Shown piece after piece: positions 10,201 to 20,506 of a stretch of 64,000 nt of DNA. Below the pieces are notes generated by a model. That model searched no databases and had not been told where the DNA came from. It saw nothing but the letters and a program-made list of their open reading frames with translations. The stretch's first letter is position 1. Each line of letters opens with the position of its first letter. The translations under genes were made by a program, and so were the position numbers. Source of the stretch: Tranzscheliella williamsii (lineage: Eukaryota > Basidiomycota > Ustilaginomycetes > Ustilaginales > Ustilaginaceae); contig JALBYF010000032.1 of assembly GCA_023212725.1 (NCBI GenBank), positions 62,001 through 126,000 on the forward strand. Direction: 5' to 3'.

Positions 10201-13200
10201 TTGCTGCTCGGTTCGCTTAGACGCTTACGCCATGTTTGTTGGCGTAGCTGTGCTACGTACCATCAACGATGAGCTTGTCCGGGAGGAGTTCAGGGGCGAG
10301 CCTATTGCAGAGCTAGTGTTGAGGATCTTCTATCGTCTCCGGTCCTTGTCAGAACAGGCGCCTCTTGATCCTGGAACGGTTTCCTTTATCAACCCCCTCA
10401 TCGTTCAGGTGATCGAAAGCGGCGGCCTGGGCGTCGAGGCGGACGACAGCGACTCTGTTCTTGAGCAGATCCAGCTCTCTCTTGATTTCATCGAATTTCA
10501 TGGCCCTGCATGCGAAGATCTGCGCTACCCGCGGTCTTCGTTCATAGACAGTCTCGTCACTATTGTCGCCAAACATACGCAGATTGCGAAAGACGCGGTC
10601 GCTGCCCTTAGAGGTCTTAGCGAAGCTCTTCGTTCGTCGGCATTGCCAGTGGAGATTCAGAAACTGCTCTCCAACATGATGGCGGATGAGGTATACGTCC
10701 GCAACGGATGCCTACAAGCCATCCAGCCGCTCGACCTTACGGATCTCCATTTCCCTACTGAGTTATGGCTTGCCTGTCAAGACGAAGACGAAGAGAACGC
10801 CCGGCTGGCCGAAAAGGCTTGGGAAGAGAACGGCCTCGATGTGCCTGTCGACTTCGCAGACCCTTTGATCTCTCTTCTTGAACACAAGAACATCTATGTA
10901 CGCGAGAGCTGCGCCAGAGCTTTGGCCGAAGCTACCAGCCTGCATCCGGAAGCCGTGCACGATGTAATCAGCAAGCTGTGCGACCTCTATAAAGCGAGGA
11001 ACGCGACGCTTGCCCCCGAATACGACCGCTTTGGCATGGTGATCGATTCGACCAAGAATCGACAAGACCCCTGGCAAACACGAGCTGCTATCGCTGTCGC
11101 CCTTAAAGAGCTCTCAGGGCTCTTCGAGGGCTCGAACGTAGTTCCCTTCTTCGAATTTTTGATCGGTGGTCAGGCGCTTGGCGACCGGAATGAGGATGTT
11201 CGATCAAAGATGCTCGAAGCAGCCATCACTGTGATCGATGTCCATGGACAGGAGCATCTCAGCAAATTGATCGCCATGTTCGAAGCTTTCTTCCTTAGTC
11301 CTGGATCTAAAAGCGTCGTTGATGACGGCATCACTGAGGCAGTCGTCATCTTGCTGGGTCGCGAGGCAAGGCATCTCGACGCAAAGGATCCACGTGTTGG
11401 CAAGGTGGTTGATCGCCTGATTGAAGCCCTGAAAACACCTTCAGAATTGGTACAGTCCGCTGTCGCCGACTGCCTTTCTCCGCTGGCTCGAGCCATCAGC
11501 AAAGACGTGCCGCGCCTCTTTGACGTGCTCTTCCGCGAGCTCTTCCAAGCCCCCAAGTACGCTAGCCGAAGGGGAGCAGCCTACGGTCTCGCCGGCCTCA
11601 TTATGGGTCGAGGTATTAGCAGCATCAAGGAGTTCGGTGTCATGGACAAATTTGAAGATGCTTTCGACGATGAACGAAGCCCGCAACGTCGACAGGGTGT
11701 TATGTTCGCATACGAGACGCTCACGCTGACGCTAAAAAGGCTTTTTGAGCCGTACATCATCAGTATCCTACCGCATTTACTCGCAGGCTTTGGTGATGTC
11801 TCTAGCGACGTGCGCGAAGCCACGCAGGATGCAGCCAAGGCGATCATGCAGACCATTTCTGGTCATTGTGTCAAGATCATTCTTCCCACCCTGCTTTCGG
11901 GCCTTGACGAAAAGCAGTGGAGGACAAAGAAGGGCGCCATCGAGCTCCTTGGTGCTATGGCCTACTGCGCCCCAAAGCAGCTGTCCCATTCGCTTCCCAA
12001 GATTATCCCGCGTCTGAGCGAGGTTCTGACGGACTCTCACACCCAGGTGCGGACCGCAGCCAACAAGAGCTTGAAACAATTTGGCGAGGTCATCAACAAT
12101 CCCGAAATCAAACGTCTGGTTCCAGTACTACTGAAAGCTCTCATTGACCCCAACGTCAAGACCGGCGGCGCTCTGAAAGGGTTGTTGGAAACCAGCTTCG
12201 TACACTACATTGATTCTCCTTCCCTGGCTCTCCTCATGCCAATTATCGATCGAGGACTCAAAGAGCGCAGTGCATCGATTCAAAAGGACGCTGCCCGCAT
12301 TGTCGGCAACTTGGCTGGTCTCACAGATTCGAAAGACTTTGTGCCCTACCTGAACAGGCTCATTCCAATGGTGCGGAGCGTGCTCATCTCTCCTGTTCCG
12401 GAGGCTCGGGCCGTGGCGGCCAAAGCGCTCGGCACGCTTGTCGAACGACTCGGGGAAGTCCACTTCGTCGAGCTGGTTCCGTCTCTACTGGGCGTCCTGC
12501 GGTCCGACGCCACTGGAGTCGACCGACAAGGCGCCGCTCAAGGTCTCGCAGAGGTGCTCGCGGGCCTTGGCATGGAGCGTATGGAGAATCTGCTGCCCGA
12601 GATTATCAACAGCGCCCACGATCCCAAACCGTATGTTCGAGAAGGTCATATCTCCCTACTTATATACCTCCCGGCTACTTTCGGCCACCGATTCGCTCCT
12701 CATTTGGGTAGGATTATTCCTCCTGTCTTGAACGGCATCGCTGACGAGGCCGAAAGCGTTCGAGAGGCATCCATGAGGGCGGGCCGGATGATTATTGCCA
12801 ACTACTCGTCGAAAGCGGTAGATCTGCTGTTGCCACACCTCGAAAGCGGCCTCTTTGACGAAGCGTGGCGGATCAGGATGTCATCGCTGCAGCTCACTGC
12901 CGACCTCCTCTTCCGCCTGTCCGGCATCTCGGGCAAGAACGAAGTCGAGGACGAAGGCGTCGACGAAGAAGTGGAGCAGTCTGTTGCCAACAATTCGGTG
13001 CAGCGTGCTCTCATTGAAAGTCTTGGCCAGGAGAGGCGAGACCGTATCCTCGCTTCTATCTACATTGTGCGACAGGATCCGAACATCCCCGTCCGACAGG
13101 CCGCTATCCACACCTGGAAGGCGTTGGTGCACAACACACCACGTACGGCGCGCGAGGTGTTGCCGACTATGCTTGATATCCTCATCAAATCACTGGCTGC

Positions 13201-15145
13201 CAACGGGGATGAGAATCGCGAGATGGCGGCAAGAACACTCGGAGAGCTGGTCAAGAAGCTGGGCGAGAAGATCTTGCGAGAAACCATCCCAATTCTTCGT
13301 ATGCGTGGCGCCACGTCAGATGACCCAAGGACCCGTTCAGGTGTCTGCTTTGCTGTCACCGAGATTCTTTCCAACTCGACCAAGAGCCAGCTCGAAGATC
13401 ATGAGGATGCCATTATCGCTGTTGTGCGACATGCCTTGGTTGACGAGTCGCAATCAGTGCGGCACGCTGCCGCGCAGGCGTTCGACGCGACCCAGACGTT
13501 CATCGGACCACGAGCGATTGATGAAACGATCCCTACACTGCTCGAAGCGCTTTCCGACACGAGCGGAGGCACCTCGGAGACCGCATTGGCCGCTTTGCGC
13601 GAAGTCATGCGTGCGCGAGCCGACGTGGTCTTCCCGGTCCTGGTGCCGACGCTGGTGGCGCAACCAATCACCTCGTTCAACGCTCGTGCGCTCGCCGTGC
13701 TGGTTCGTGTCGCCGGTTCTGCACTCAACAGGCGGCTGTCGAACATTCTGACAGCACTGTCCAAGGCATTGAACACGGAGAAGGACGAGGGCATCCTTGC
13801 CGATTTGGGCGCCGCCGTCGAAGCTCTTCTGGGCTCTGTTTCAGATGTAGACGGCCTTCACCAGACCATGCTGCTGCTGCTCGGCTGGGCAGGATCCAAC
13901 TCATCGCCACAACAACGTGTCGCGGGATGCAAGTTCTTCAAGACCTTTTGCCAGGTTAAAAAGCCGTCGGTGGATCTCTCCGACTATTTGGTGGATTGGC
14001 TGCGGAAGCTGGTGTCGCTTTTTGACGATCCGGTTCCTGAGGTGGTGGATGCTGCCTGGGAGGCTCTGGACGCTTCCCTCAGGACCGTCACCAAGGACGA
14101 ACTGGAGGGACTCGTCGTCCCTCTCCGTCGAAGCCTGGAAAACACAGGTTCGCCCGGCAGAAATCTGGCGGGTCTGTGCAGACCCAAGGGAGCTGCGCCA
14201 TTGGTCCCGGTCTTCCTTGCTGGTCTCATGAATGGTACACTGGACCAGAGGCAGAACGGCGCCCTGGGACTGTCCGACATTGTCGACAGGACTTCAGCAG
14301 ATGCGATCAAGCCGCTTGTCACTTCGATGATCGGTCCCTTGATCCGACTGTGCGGCGACCGACACCCTCCCCCTGTCAAGGCTGCCATCCTGACCAGCTT
14401 GGACACGATGGTACGGAGGATCCCGGCGCTAGTGCGACCATTCTATCCTCAGCTTCAACGCTCGTATCAGAAGGCCATCTCGGACGCTTCGAGCGGCACG
14501 GTGCGGGCAAAGGCAGGCGTGGCCTTGGGCAATCTGATGGCTCTGCAGGCGCGAGTCGATCCGGTCATTCTCGAGCTCGTGCAGGGAGCCAGGGCAGGCC
14601 TGGACGAGGACAGCGCGAACGGTTCAGCTGCTTTGGCGAATGCCATTGCGGGTGGTGTTGCGGGCGCAGCCGCCGACCCTGCCGAGATCGCCGACTCGTT
14701 CGCGCTGGCTCTGGCACACGTGCTGTCCCACGCTCCCGCCAAGAATGTCGGGCAGGCAAGCCGGGACCACGTCCTGTCGCTCATTCAGGCAGCCTTTGAA
14801 CCTGCCGTGGCGTACAAGGATGCCTTCCGGCAGGCCATGGCCGAGGTGGTAGGCTCACTGGTCAAGCTGGACGGCGACTTGGCGTCGCAGGTGCTCCGAG
14901 ACTACGTGCTCGGCGGCGCGGGCGGAGCCTACGACACAGCTCTCCAGTCGCAGAGCGTGCGGGCGGCCTTGGAACACGACGCCGAGGCCTTCCACGCGCT
15001 GGGCTCGTCGAGCGAGGTGGTGAAAGCGGTCATGTCGTGGATCAGCCAGGGCTCCGCTGTCTCTCGACCTGCGAAGGAGTCACGAGACTACATCAAAGAC
15101 TCGACCGCATGGGCCGCCGAAGCCAAAGCTGCAGACTGGATCTAG
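7295..15145 (+). CDS. GCN1: Gcn1 translational activator, HEAT-repeat protein
   Basis: Gcn1 rides on colliding or stalled ribosomes and passes the uncharged-tRNA signal to the eIF2alpha kinase Gcn2. The frame is open without introns for about 2616 residues, close to yeast Gcn1 (about 2670). It is built of HEAT repeats from end to end. The central part resembles eEF3 (for example KKGAIELLGAMAYCAPKQLS and RQGAAQGLAEVLAGLGMERM). The later repeats (GEKILRETIPILRMRG) lie where the Gcn2 RWD-binding region is expected. I chose the ATG at 7295 (MSVSGQDADPIDP). An in-frame ATG at 7196 would add 33 residues (MRAKGLVKNW...) and cannot be excluded. The frame continues upstream of that without an ATG, where a 5' UTR intron is possible. 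This is by far the longest gene in the window. Confidence 0.96.
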   Translation: MSVSGQDADPIDPLQDWAAFASRAHTSLNSTSTRQRTDFLRSDATKAAALTELEPVKRAELLTLLLRNYAKYIDRESRLASLRVLFTLVTVDEAAASPATNGPVSKHAVAWLKKEAERICKQSSSGGSSASLATKAALHAHICTIFSAVCSRPLDSSRQPQSLPVWESVVQTLATAYDSVLADSSGRVSVRKNAVSLMRRTIRLNHTYIPALIQTLCLSATAAAALRSAALLGEAVNVSLRLRAGSEQVKGAYDGIGKGYIKAAKKDILSFYSSQIIASKAIVPHHAIEAFDDFLAEQLTDQDISSVLRPQLEKMLLRSPEVALPVAQGLVGAVKLDVSAHLQPLLNPVLSASRSTNALTRAKAVEFFAVLFRRVGDHASAGAAVGELLSILKAGKAGTPEARASIYAMLSSIQPSDVVKSTDVVEAVSSLLSKETQESSMQAAIVCITHHLLWSLSVGKAPSAAVSTALNKELQNAKPPLRKAVCVAIGDLFWRLDPQQVTEATRDFATSLLPGFEVNLKNAATNPLTSAAGPLEGYVATAVLEACFPSFASEKIDAAISNNLVLESILVLDPKPSFLLNEKVFRKISSPEEEVWLSRALQAVILRRGDTIRSSGAVQVQIALGIIHVAFHATGPSSKRSVLQLVQDLAIKEPILIHNVIVAGICAFVQQPSVAPSSSAKPTAAAAAANSAIEVEESGPSPETRARDLRRLLMAATTFSETLDSDLRKVALVDILILSHHPDLLDHGTSCFMDLTFKAKVLPIDLVTAKQQDLIAAVRTALNDPHMQSAGYAAQTTLVRLSPDTMMAELVSLIEVDAPFDDVESLTQDDLGMWQTKADSLYVDVLSAKKEDSTDKNHKDAKMEQWEAELRESIAKKKAAQNKTLTKEQKAAVEAQSKIEAQVRARVEEIRSRYTRSLRTISSLVGSRTEELQGYMQGLVSITLKLLKIPQARFLFEEEIKDAYWALSSCCSVRLDAYAMFVGVAVLRTINDELVREEFRGEPIAELVLRIFYRLRSLSEQAPLDPGTVSFINPLIVQVIESGGLGVEADDSDSVLEQIQLSLDFIEFHGPACEDLRYPRSSFIDSLVTIVAKHTQIAKDAVAALRGLSEALRSSALPVEIQKLLSNMMADEVYVRNGCLQAIQPLDLTDLHFPTELWLACQDEDEENARLAEKAWEENGLDVPVDFADPLISLLEHKNIYVRESCARALAEATSLHPEAVHDVISKLCDLYKARNATLAPEYDRFGMVIDSTKNRQDPWQTRAAIAVALKELSGLFEGSNVVPFFEFLIGGQALGDRNEDVRSKMLEAAITVIDVHGQEHLSKLIAMFEAFFLSPGSKSVVDDGITEAVVILLGREARHLDAKDPRVGKVVDRLIEALKTPSELVQSAVADCLSPLARAISKDVPRLFDVLFRELFQAPKYASRRGAAYGLAGLIMGRGISSIKEFGVMDKFEDAFDDERSPQRRQGVMFAYETLTLTLKRLFEPYIISILPHLLAGFGDVSSDVREATQDAAKAIMQTISGHCVKIILPTLLSGLDEKQWRTKKGAIELLGAMAYCAPKQLSHSLPKIIPRLSEVLTDSHTQVRTAANKSLKQFGEVINNPEIKRLVPVLLKALIDPNVKTGGALKGLLETSFVHYIDSPSLALLMPIIDRGLKERSASIQKDAARIVGNLAGLTDSKDFVPYLNRLIPMVRSVLISPVPEARAVAAKALGTLVERLGEVHFVELVPSLLGVLRSDATGVDRQGAAQGLAEVLAGLGMERMENLLPEIINSAHDPKPYVREGHISLLIYLPATFGHRFAPHLGRIIPPVLNGIADEAESVREASMRAGRMIIANYSSKAVDLLLPHLESGLFDEAWRIRMSSLQLTADLLFRLSGISGKNEVEDEGVDEEVEQSVANNSVQRALIESLGQERRDRILASIYIVRQDPNIPVRQAAIHTWKALVHNTPRTAREVLPTMLDILIKSLAANGDENREMAARTLGELVKKLGEKILRETIPILRMRGATSDDPRTRSGVCFAVTEILSNSTKSQLEDHEDAIIAVVRHALVDESQSVRHAAAQAFDATQTFIGPRAIDETIPTLLEALSDTSGGTSETALAALREVMRARADVVFPVLVPTLVAQPITSFNARALAVLVRVAGSALNRRLSNILTALSKALNTEKDEGILADLGAAVEALLGSVSDVDGLHQTMLLLLGWAGSNSSPQQRVAGCKFFKTFCQVKKPSVDLSDYLVDWLRKLVSLFDDPVPEVVDAAWEALDASLRTVTKDELEGLVVPLRRSLENTGSPGRNLAGLCRPKGAAPLVPVFLAGLMNGTLDQRQNGALGLSDIVDRTSADAIKPLVTSMIGPLIRLCGDRHPPPVKAAILTSLDTMVRRIPALVRPFYPQLQRSYQKAISDASSGTVRAKAGVALGNLMALQARVDPVILELVQGARAGLDEDSANGSAALANAIAGGVAGAAADPAEIADSFALALAHVLSHAPAKNVGQASRDHVLSLIQAAFEPAVAYKDAFRQAMAEVVGSLVKLDGDLASQVLRDYVLGGAGGAYDTALQSQSVRAALEHDAEAFHALGSSSEVVKAVMSWISQGSAVSRPAKESRDYIKDSTAWAAEAKAADWI

Positions 15146-15819
15146 GCATGTTGCCGACATAAAGCGCAGCCGGCCCTGACACAGCACGACATCCACATTG
15201 GTCTGGGCCCCTCCCCTTCTCCCCTTTCTTGCATTGGGAGTATGGCAGGCGTGGCTTTCCGACTGCCTGCGTGATACCCTAAAGATGGTGTAAGAGGACT
15301 CTACCTGCTATACTGTGAGTCTCCCTTTCCTGTATGTCACGGTCACGCTCAAAATCACAATCCATCACATCATGAACTAGCTTGCTACCAATTCACGTGT
15401 CCTGCTTCGCACATTCGCGTACGCCAGCTACGACGTCATCCGTGTTGAGTCACAGAGTGTGAGTGAATAACTGTGACTGTTAAGTCGGAAGGCGTGAGAG
15501 TTGGTTATGAACGTGAAATGGAAATGTGGAGTAACTATGGTTTAAGTTATGTCTGTCGCTGAATCCGGCCAAAGGGCAAGTGGGCGAAGCCGGATGGGCC
15601 GAAGCGTTGAGGCCGACGACGAGCCTCACTTGGATACGAAGCCTTTAACATTCGCCGTTCTTGCGTCGCCGCTACTGCTGTGATACCTGCCATCCGCAGC
15701 GCCTGCCTGAGTCTGCCATCCTACATCGCACTGCCAACCACCGTTGAGCGGACGCAGCATCGCTTCGCATCTACGCCTGCGCTTTAGCTGCAACCACAGC
15801 AGGATCTACTTCGGACGAG
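15146..15819. other. Intergenic: GCN1 to carrier
   Basis: No gene is seen. The region holds the GCN1 3' UTR and the carrier promoter. It has a CACGTG at 15394-15399, a CRE-like CGACGTCA at about 15431-15438 and a TGAGTCA at 15446-15452. Short TGTGA/GTGAG-rich strings occur here and in several other intergenic regions of the window. Confidence 0.4.
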
Positions 15820-17000
15820 ATGGCGCAGAGCCAGCTGCCCCCTTTCGCTCAGGCGACCGCTGGTGCGCTCGGCTCCATTACGAGCAATACATTGGTCTAT
15901 CCGCTCGATCTGCTCTCGACACGATGCCAGACACAGTCCAGGGGCAGGGACGGCAAGGCTGGCTACCAGTCGATCGGCGCCGCGCTCAGGCAGATTGTCG
16001 AGCAGAACGGCATCAAGGGCCTCTACCAGGGCCTCGCCTCGGATACGCTTTCTAACACGCTCTCCAACTTTCTCTTCTTCTACTTCCGCTCGTACTTTAT
16101 GGAGATGATTAAAAAGCGCAAGAGGGCGAGGCTATCAGCGCCGGCCAAGGCACAGGGCAAGGCGCCATCGGTCGTCATGACCGCGGCGGAAGATCTGGCC
16201 ATCGGCGCCTTGGCCGGCATCGTATCGCGGTTCTTCACCACACCGCTCTCGAACGTAACGGTGCGCATGCAGACATCGGCCAGTCCGAAGCAGAAGCCAC
16301 AGGCGGCAGCCCAAGATGAGAAAAAGGAGACCAAGAAGCGCAGCTCGGCCCAGCCGAGCTCGGACAGCGAGTCCGATGACGAGGGCGGCTATTCCGAATC
16401 GCCTGGCATATTTCAAGTGTTGCAGCAGATCGTCGCCGAAAAGGGTTGGCCTGGGCTCTGGTCCGGCTTGGAAACCGCCGCACTGCTCAGCATCTCGCCC
16501 GCGCTCACCTTCTACAGCACCAACGCCGTCTCCTCGGTCTTGATCCCGAGGCACAGGAGGGAGAAGCCTTCTTCGCTGGAAACATTCCTCACCTCGGCCA
16601 TCGGAAACAGCATCTCGACCATCATCGTCTTCCCGCTTATCCTCTGCAAGACCAGGCTGCAGTGGAGAAGTCCTTCGGGAAGAAGGATGTACAGAAACCT
16701 CATAGACGTGCTGCGCAAAACCAGCAAAAGGGGCGGCATTCGCGGTCTCTACCAGGGCCTCGACTCCCAGCTGATCAAGGGCCTCTTCAGCTTTGGAACT
16801 ACCATGGTAAGTGCACTGCAGCCCTATCCTCCCTGCAGCGCATCGCACGACCAGATTGCAAACTGACAAACCTCTACCTGCTCTTTCTCCCCTATTCACT
16901 CAACCAGATGGTAAAAGCCAGGATCGAAACCCTCTTTGTGATGCTCTACTTCTACCTGCGCAACAGGCGCCAGTTGTCGCCTTCCCAAGCAGCCCGCTGA
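15820..17000 (+). CDS. Mitochondrial-carrier-family transporter, probably peroxisomal ATP carrier
   Basis: This six-helix carrier most resembles the peroxisomal adenine-nucleotide transporters (Ant1/PMP47 group), which bring ATP into peroxisomes for fatty-acid activation. Exon 1 is 15820-16806, the intron is 16807-16907 (101 bp, GTAAGT...CCAG), and exon 2 is 16908-17000; 359 residues. Three carrier signatures are visible: YPLDLLSTR (repeat 1), TTPLSNVTVRMQT (repeat 2) and FPLILCKTRLQW (repeat 3). An acidic/Ser-rich loop (about residues 150-190, SSDSESDDEGG) is inserted between helices 3 and 4. The short second exon encodes the last helix, MVKARIETLFVMLYFYLR. Family is sure; substrate and peroxisomal location are inferred. 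Confidence 0.85.
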
Positions 17001-17573
17001 TGTACAGCCTCCTGTATCGTACGCCTCGTTTCTTACGCACTGCACATGCTGTCCTTTCACCTCGTTTTTTGAAACGTCTCCACACAGAGGCTGGCCGCTC
17101 GACACTCGAAAGCAATCCGCACCGTAGTGGCTATTCGACCGTTAGGGCGACAGAGGAGTGGTGGTCCGTGAACGGCGATGCTGATGTGCCTGCGTTACTC
17201 GCGACGATGGCTACGTAGCAGCGTCATGCACTTTTGTGCTGTGAGATTATGATTATGCAGCCCTCCACTTTCGAGTCCAGGCTCTTGTCCCTTTGCGCAC
17301 AGCGAGGGCTTGCTCTGAGTGCATGCTCGCCGAGGAGAGTGTGAATCTATGACGCTTGCATCTGCCTGCTGGGCTGCACGGATGAGCGAGAAACAGGAAG
17401 CGTCACGTTCAGCGCCCGCTCCAGCTGAATGCCTATCTGTACGCAATCTCTCGTCCTCAGCATCTTGTCAGACTTCCGCTTCTTCCCTCTCTCTCACGAC
17501 TTCCTGCACACGTCGCATCACATGGAATCTGAGGCCTAACGACGACGCTGCGAAGACATAACGGCCGATCAAG
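17001..17573. other. Intergenic: carrier to TMEM16
   Basis: This is the 3' UTR of the carrier and the upstream region of the TMEM16 gene. I see no gene, repeat or convincing regulatory motif. Confidence 0.4.
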
Positions 17574-20192
17574 ATGAATGGAATCAGGGTCGATGCTGCT
17601 CCGGCTCCGCCCTCGAAGGACACGGCCACGCAGAATTCCGGCGTCGCGGGTTTCGCCTCCGCTGTTTCTGAAAAGGCCCTGCCTCCCTTGCAGAGCGCCG
17701 TCAGCTCGCTTGGCGATACAGCCCAGTCGCTGACCAGTGCCTCGTCGCCGAGCAAGCGCCCAAACGACGACAAGAGCGCTTACCCTGTCCCCCAACCCTC
17801 GCCGCAAACGCAGCTCGCTGACTACGTACTCGTCTTCCAGCATATAGCCAAGAAGTATCTCCGCGCTTCTACCAAAGTCCCCGCCTCAGAGAGGGCCATC
17901 ATTGCCAACGAGTACGACAGGCTCGTACAGAAGCTGAGGGCGACGGGTCTCAAGGTAACCAGTCGCGAGGGTAAGCAAGGTTCCGGCACCATCCTCCTCT
18001 TTGTCAAAGCGGACGACCAGCTGGTAGACCAGCTGGCCAGGCAAGAGGCCCTTTCCGACTATCTTTACGGCGTCCTTTCCGTGCAGCCTCCCCCGCCCCG
18101 CTCATCCAGCTTGCAAGGCTCCCAGAAGCCGATCCACCGTCTCACTCCCGCTTCGCGTTTGCGTCTGGTCGACTCCCTCCTTACACTCCCGGACCTGAGC
18201 CCAGCAGCAGTCAAGAGTGCCAGCGGCACGGCTGAGACACCTTCAGGTGCGGGCCTTCGCGTTGGCCACCCGGACTTCCCGCATCTGGTCGATATGACAG
18301 CAGTCCATGACCCTGGCTACAACTCGGCCTGGATGAAGCGCTGGTCTCACATCTCGCCCGCCCAGATTCTCTCAGGCGTAGGTCTCGAGGATCTCGACTC
18401 GATTCGTGAGCATTTCGGCGAGGATGTAGCGCTGTACTTTGGCTTCCTCAATTTTTACTTTCGGGCGCTTGCCCCGCTCGCACTGTGGGGTCTCAGCTTC
18501 TGGCTGCTGGGCATACCCTTCTCGCCGGTCTACTCTGTAGCGCTGGTAGCCTGGTCTTGTTTCTTCGTCGAGCTCTGGCGCATGAAGGAGCGCAAGCTTG
18601 CCGTACGTTGGGGCACACTCGGCGTTGGCAACGTCGAACGCAGGCGTCACGATTTCGCACCTCGGTCCCGGCGGACCGACCCTGCCACTAACGAGCCCGA
18701 AGAGGTCTTCGAGTGGTGGCGCCGCGAACTACGTGTCATCCTCTCGTTGCCCATCGTCGCTATGTTTGCATCTATCCTGGCAGCCACTATGACCACCATG
18801 TTTGTGGTCGAAATCTTTGTCACCCAGCTCTACCACGGTCCTCTCAAGCAGGCTGTACCGTTTATCCCAACCACTCTACTCGTCGTTGCCATCCCACAGA
18901 TCATGGCCGCGTGGCAGGCAACCGCTGTAGGCATTACCCGATGGGAAAATCACTACAGCGCAAAGTCGTACGACTACTCGCTCACCCTGAAGCGATTCGC
19001 CATGCAGGCCATTACAGCCTACGGTGCCCTAACGCTGTCGGCATACGTCTACATTCCTTTCGGCGAGACGATCATGGAAACCGTGGTGCAGCGGGGCTTC
19101 TTCCATGATTCGATCCAGAAAGCCATCAAGGAGGGCAACATCAGTCCCAAGGGGATCGACTTCCACATCAACGCCGATCGCATGCACACCCAGCTGTTTG
19201 CCGTCAGCGTGACTAGCCAGGCCATCAACGCGTTTACCGAGCTCGCCCTGCCGGTGATCATGCGCAAGTTGGCCGAGTGGAGACAGGAGAAAGGCAGCAA
19301 GAAGGCAGGCAGCACCGACTCGCCTGCTTTGTCCGGGGCAGCCACGCCAGCCGCAGGCTCCAATCCGTCGTCGGACGATGCGGAACGTCGTTTCGTATCG
19401 CGTGTGCGCAGGGAGCTCGACCTTCCGCCGTACGACGTGTTTGGCGACTACGCAGAGATGGCGACGCAGTTCGGATATGTCTCGCTGTGGTCAGTGGTTT
19501 GGCCGCTGTCACCGGTGATGGGCTTTGTGAACAACTTTTTCGAGCTGCGGTCGGACGCTGCCAAGATCTCGGTCAACAATCGGCGGCCGGTGCCCGTGCG
19601 GTCCGAGACGATTGGGCCCTGGCTGGAGGTGCTGGGCTTTATCGCGTGGCTCGCGGCGCTCAACAATGCGGCGCTCGTCTACCTGTTCCAGCAGTCGGGC
19701 GAGGCGCATCTGCCGGGGCACTCCAAGTACGAGACCACGATGCGCAGCCATGTCCACCCGCCGGCGCCGCGCGGCTTTGTGGCTACAGTCAACGAGACGC
19801 TGACCGGCAGCGCGCGCACGCAGAGCACGTTGAGCCTCTCGCCCCTCCTTCCCAGCGGCCTGCCCATGTCCGGCCCGGTCGGCGCCATCGTCGCCGCGCT
19901 TCTCGTGGCACTCACCGCCGAACACCTCTATGCGCTCGTCCGCCGCGGTATCCGCCACATCCTCGAACGCCTCGTCTGGCGCGGATCCCCCGAAGAGCTC
20001 GTTGTCCGCAAGCGCGAGTGGCTCCTCCGCGTCGAGACCCTCAAGACCCACGCGCACGAACTCAACAACGGCCCCACAGAATCCACCCCCGACGTACCCT
20101 CCGCCACCCCCGACACCACCCTCCCCGCCTTCTGGGCGTCTGAAAAAGACATCGGCCCGGACGCCATCCGCAGCACAGGCAAGACACAGTAG
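17574..20192 (+). CDS. TMEM16/anoctamin-family membrane protein
   Basis: This 872-residue intronless protein belongs to the anoctamin family. Fungal members are phospholipid scramblases (Aspergillus and Nectria TMEM16) or the ER-plasma membrane tether Ist2. The soluble N-terminal domain (about residues 80-180, ADYVLVFQHIAKKYL) is followed from about residue 285 by a run of hydrophobic helices (FYFRALAPLALWGLSFWLLG and MFASILAATMTTMFVVEIFV among them). The conserved signature YDVFGDYAEMATQFGYVSLW, then PLSPVMGFVNNFFELRSDA, is present. A Ser/Ala-rich insert lies at about residues 573-602. The C-terminus ends in a Thr/Pro-rich tail without the long polybasic tail of yeast Ist2, so the tether role is doubtful. 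Wobble bases swing to almost pure C after about 19845. Confidence 0.9.
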   Translation: MNGIRVDAAPAPPSKDTATQNSGVAGFASAVSEKALPPLQSAVSSLGDTAQSLTSASSPSKRPNDDKSAYPVPQPSPQTQLADYVLVFQHIAKKYLRASTKVPASERAIIANEYDRLVQKLRATGLKVTSREGKQGSGTILLFVKADDQLVDQLARQEALSDYLYGVLSVQPPPPRSSSLQGSQKPIHRLTPASRLRLVDSLLTLPDLSPAAVKSASGTAETPSGAGLRVGHPDFPHLVDMTAVHDPGYNSAWMKRWSHISPAQILSGVGLEDLDSIREHFGEDVALYFGFLNFYFRALAPLALWGLSFWLLGIPFSPVYSVALVAWSCFFVELWRMKERKLAVRWGTLGVGNVERRRHDFAPRSRRTDPATNEPEEVFEWWRRELRVILSLPIVAMFASILAATMTTMFVVEIFVTQLYHGPLKQAVPFIPTTLLVVAIPQIMAAWQATAVGITRWENHYSAKSYDYSLTLKRFAMQAITAYGALTLSAYVYIPFGETIMETVVQRGFFHDSIQKAIKEGNISPKGIDFHINADRMHTQLFAVSVTSQAINAFTELALPVIMRKLAEWRQEKGSKKAGSTDSPALSGAATPAAGSNPSSDDAERRFVSRVRRELDLPPYDVFGDYAEMATQFGYVSLWSVVWPLSPVMGFVNNFFELRSDAAKISVNNRRPVPVRSETIGPWLEVLGFIAWLAALNNAALVYLFQQSGEAHLPGHSKYETTMRSHVHPPAPRGFVATVNETLTGSARTQSTLSLSPLLPSGLPMSGPVGAIVAALLVALTAEHLYALVRRGIRHILERLVWRGSPEELVVRKREWLLRVETLKTHAHELNNGPTESTPDVPSATPDTTLPAFWASEKDIGPDAIRSTGKTQ

Positions 20193-20506
20193 CGTCCGCC
20201 TACACCCCACCATTCCTTCCATGTACATTGTCCACCGCCGTGTCGTCCTCCTTCGCGGCAAAGCCTTCTTTACGACCCTTCCTAGCATCTCGTTTTGTCT
20301 GGCGTGCCACCATAAAGCCCGGCTAGGTCTATGGCGGGTTTGGTTTTGTCGATTGGATCGTTGGGAGTAAGGGTGGGATACTGGTACAAGAAGTGCAGGA
20401 TCCCGGCTGCACGGGGGACGAGAGGAGGAGCCAGCAAGGAAGCAGGGCTATAGAGAGGAGGGAAGCTAGGGAGAGGAGGGTGGCGAGGACGGGTGGTGCG
20501 GGGTGG
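20193..20506. other. Convergent 3' region TMEM16 / LSM4
   Basis: This is the junction of two convergent genes. The plus strand is purine-rich (GA and GGA runs) at about 20410-20490, so it is a pyrimidine tract in the LSM4 3' UTR sense. No gene is seen. Confidence 0.4.
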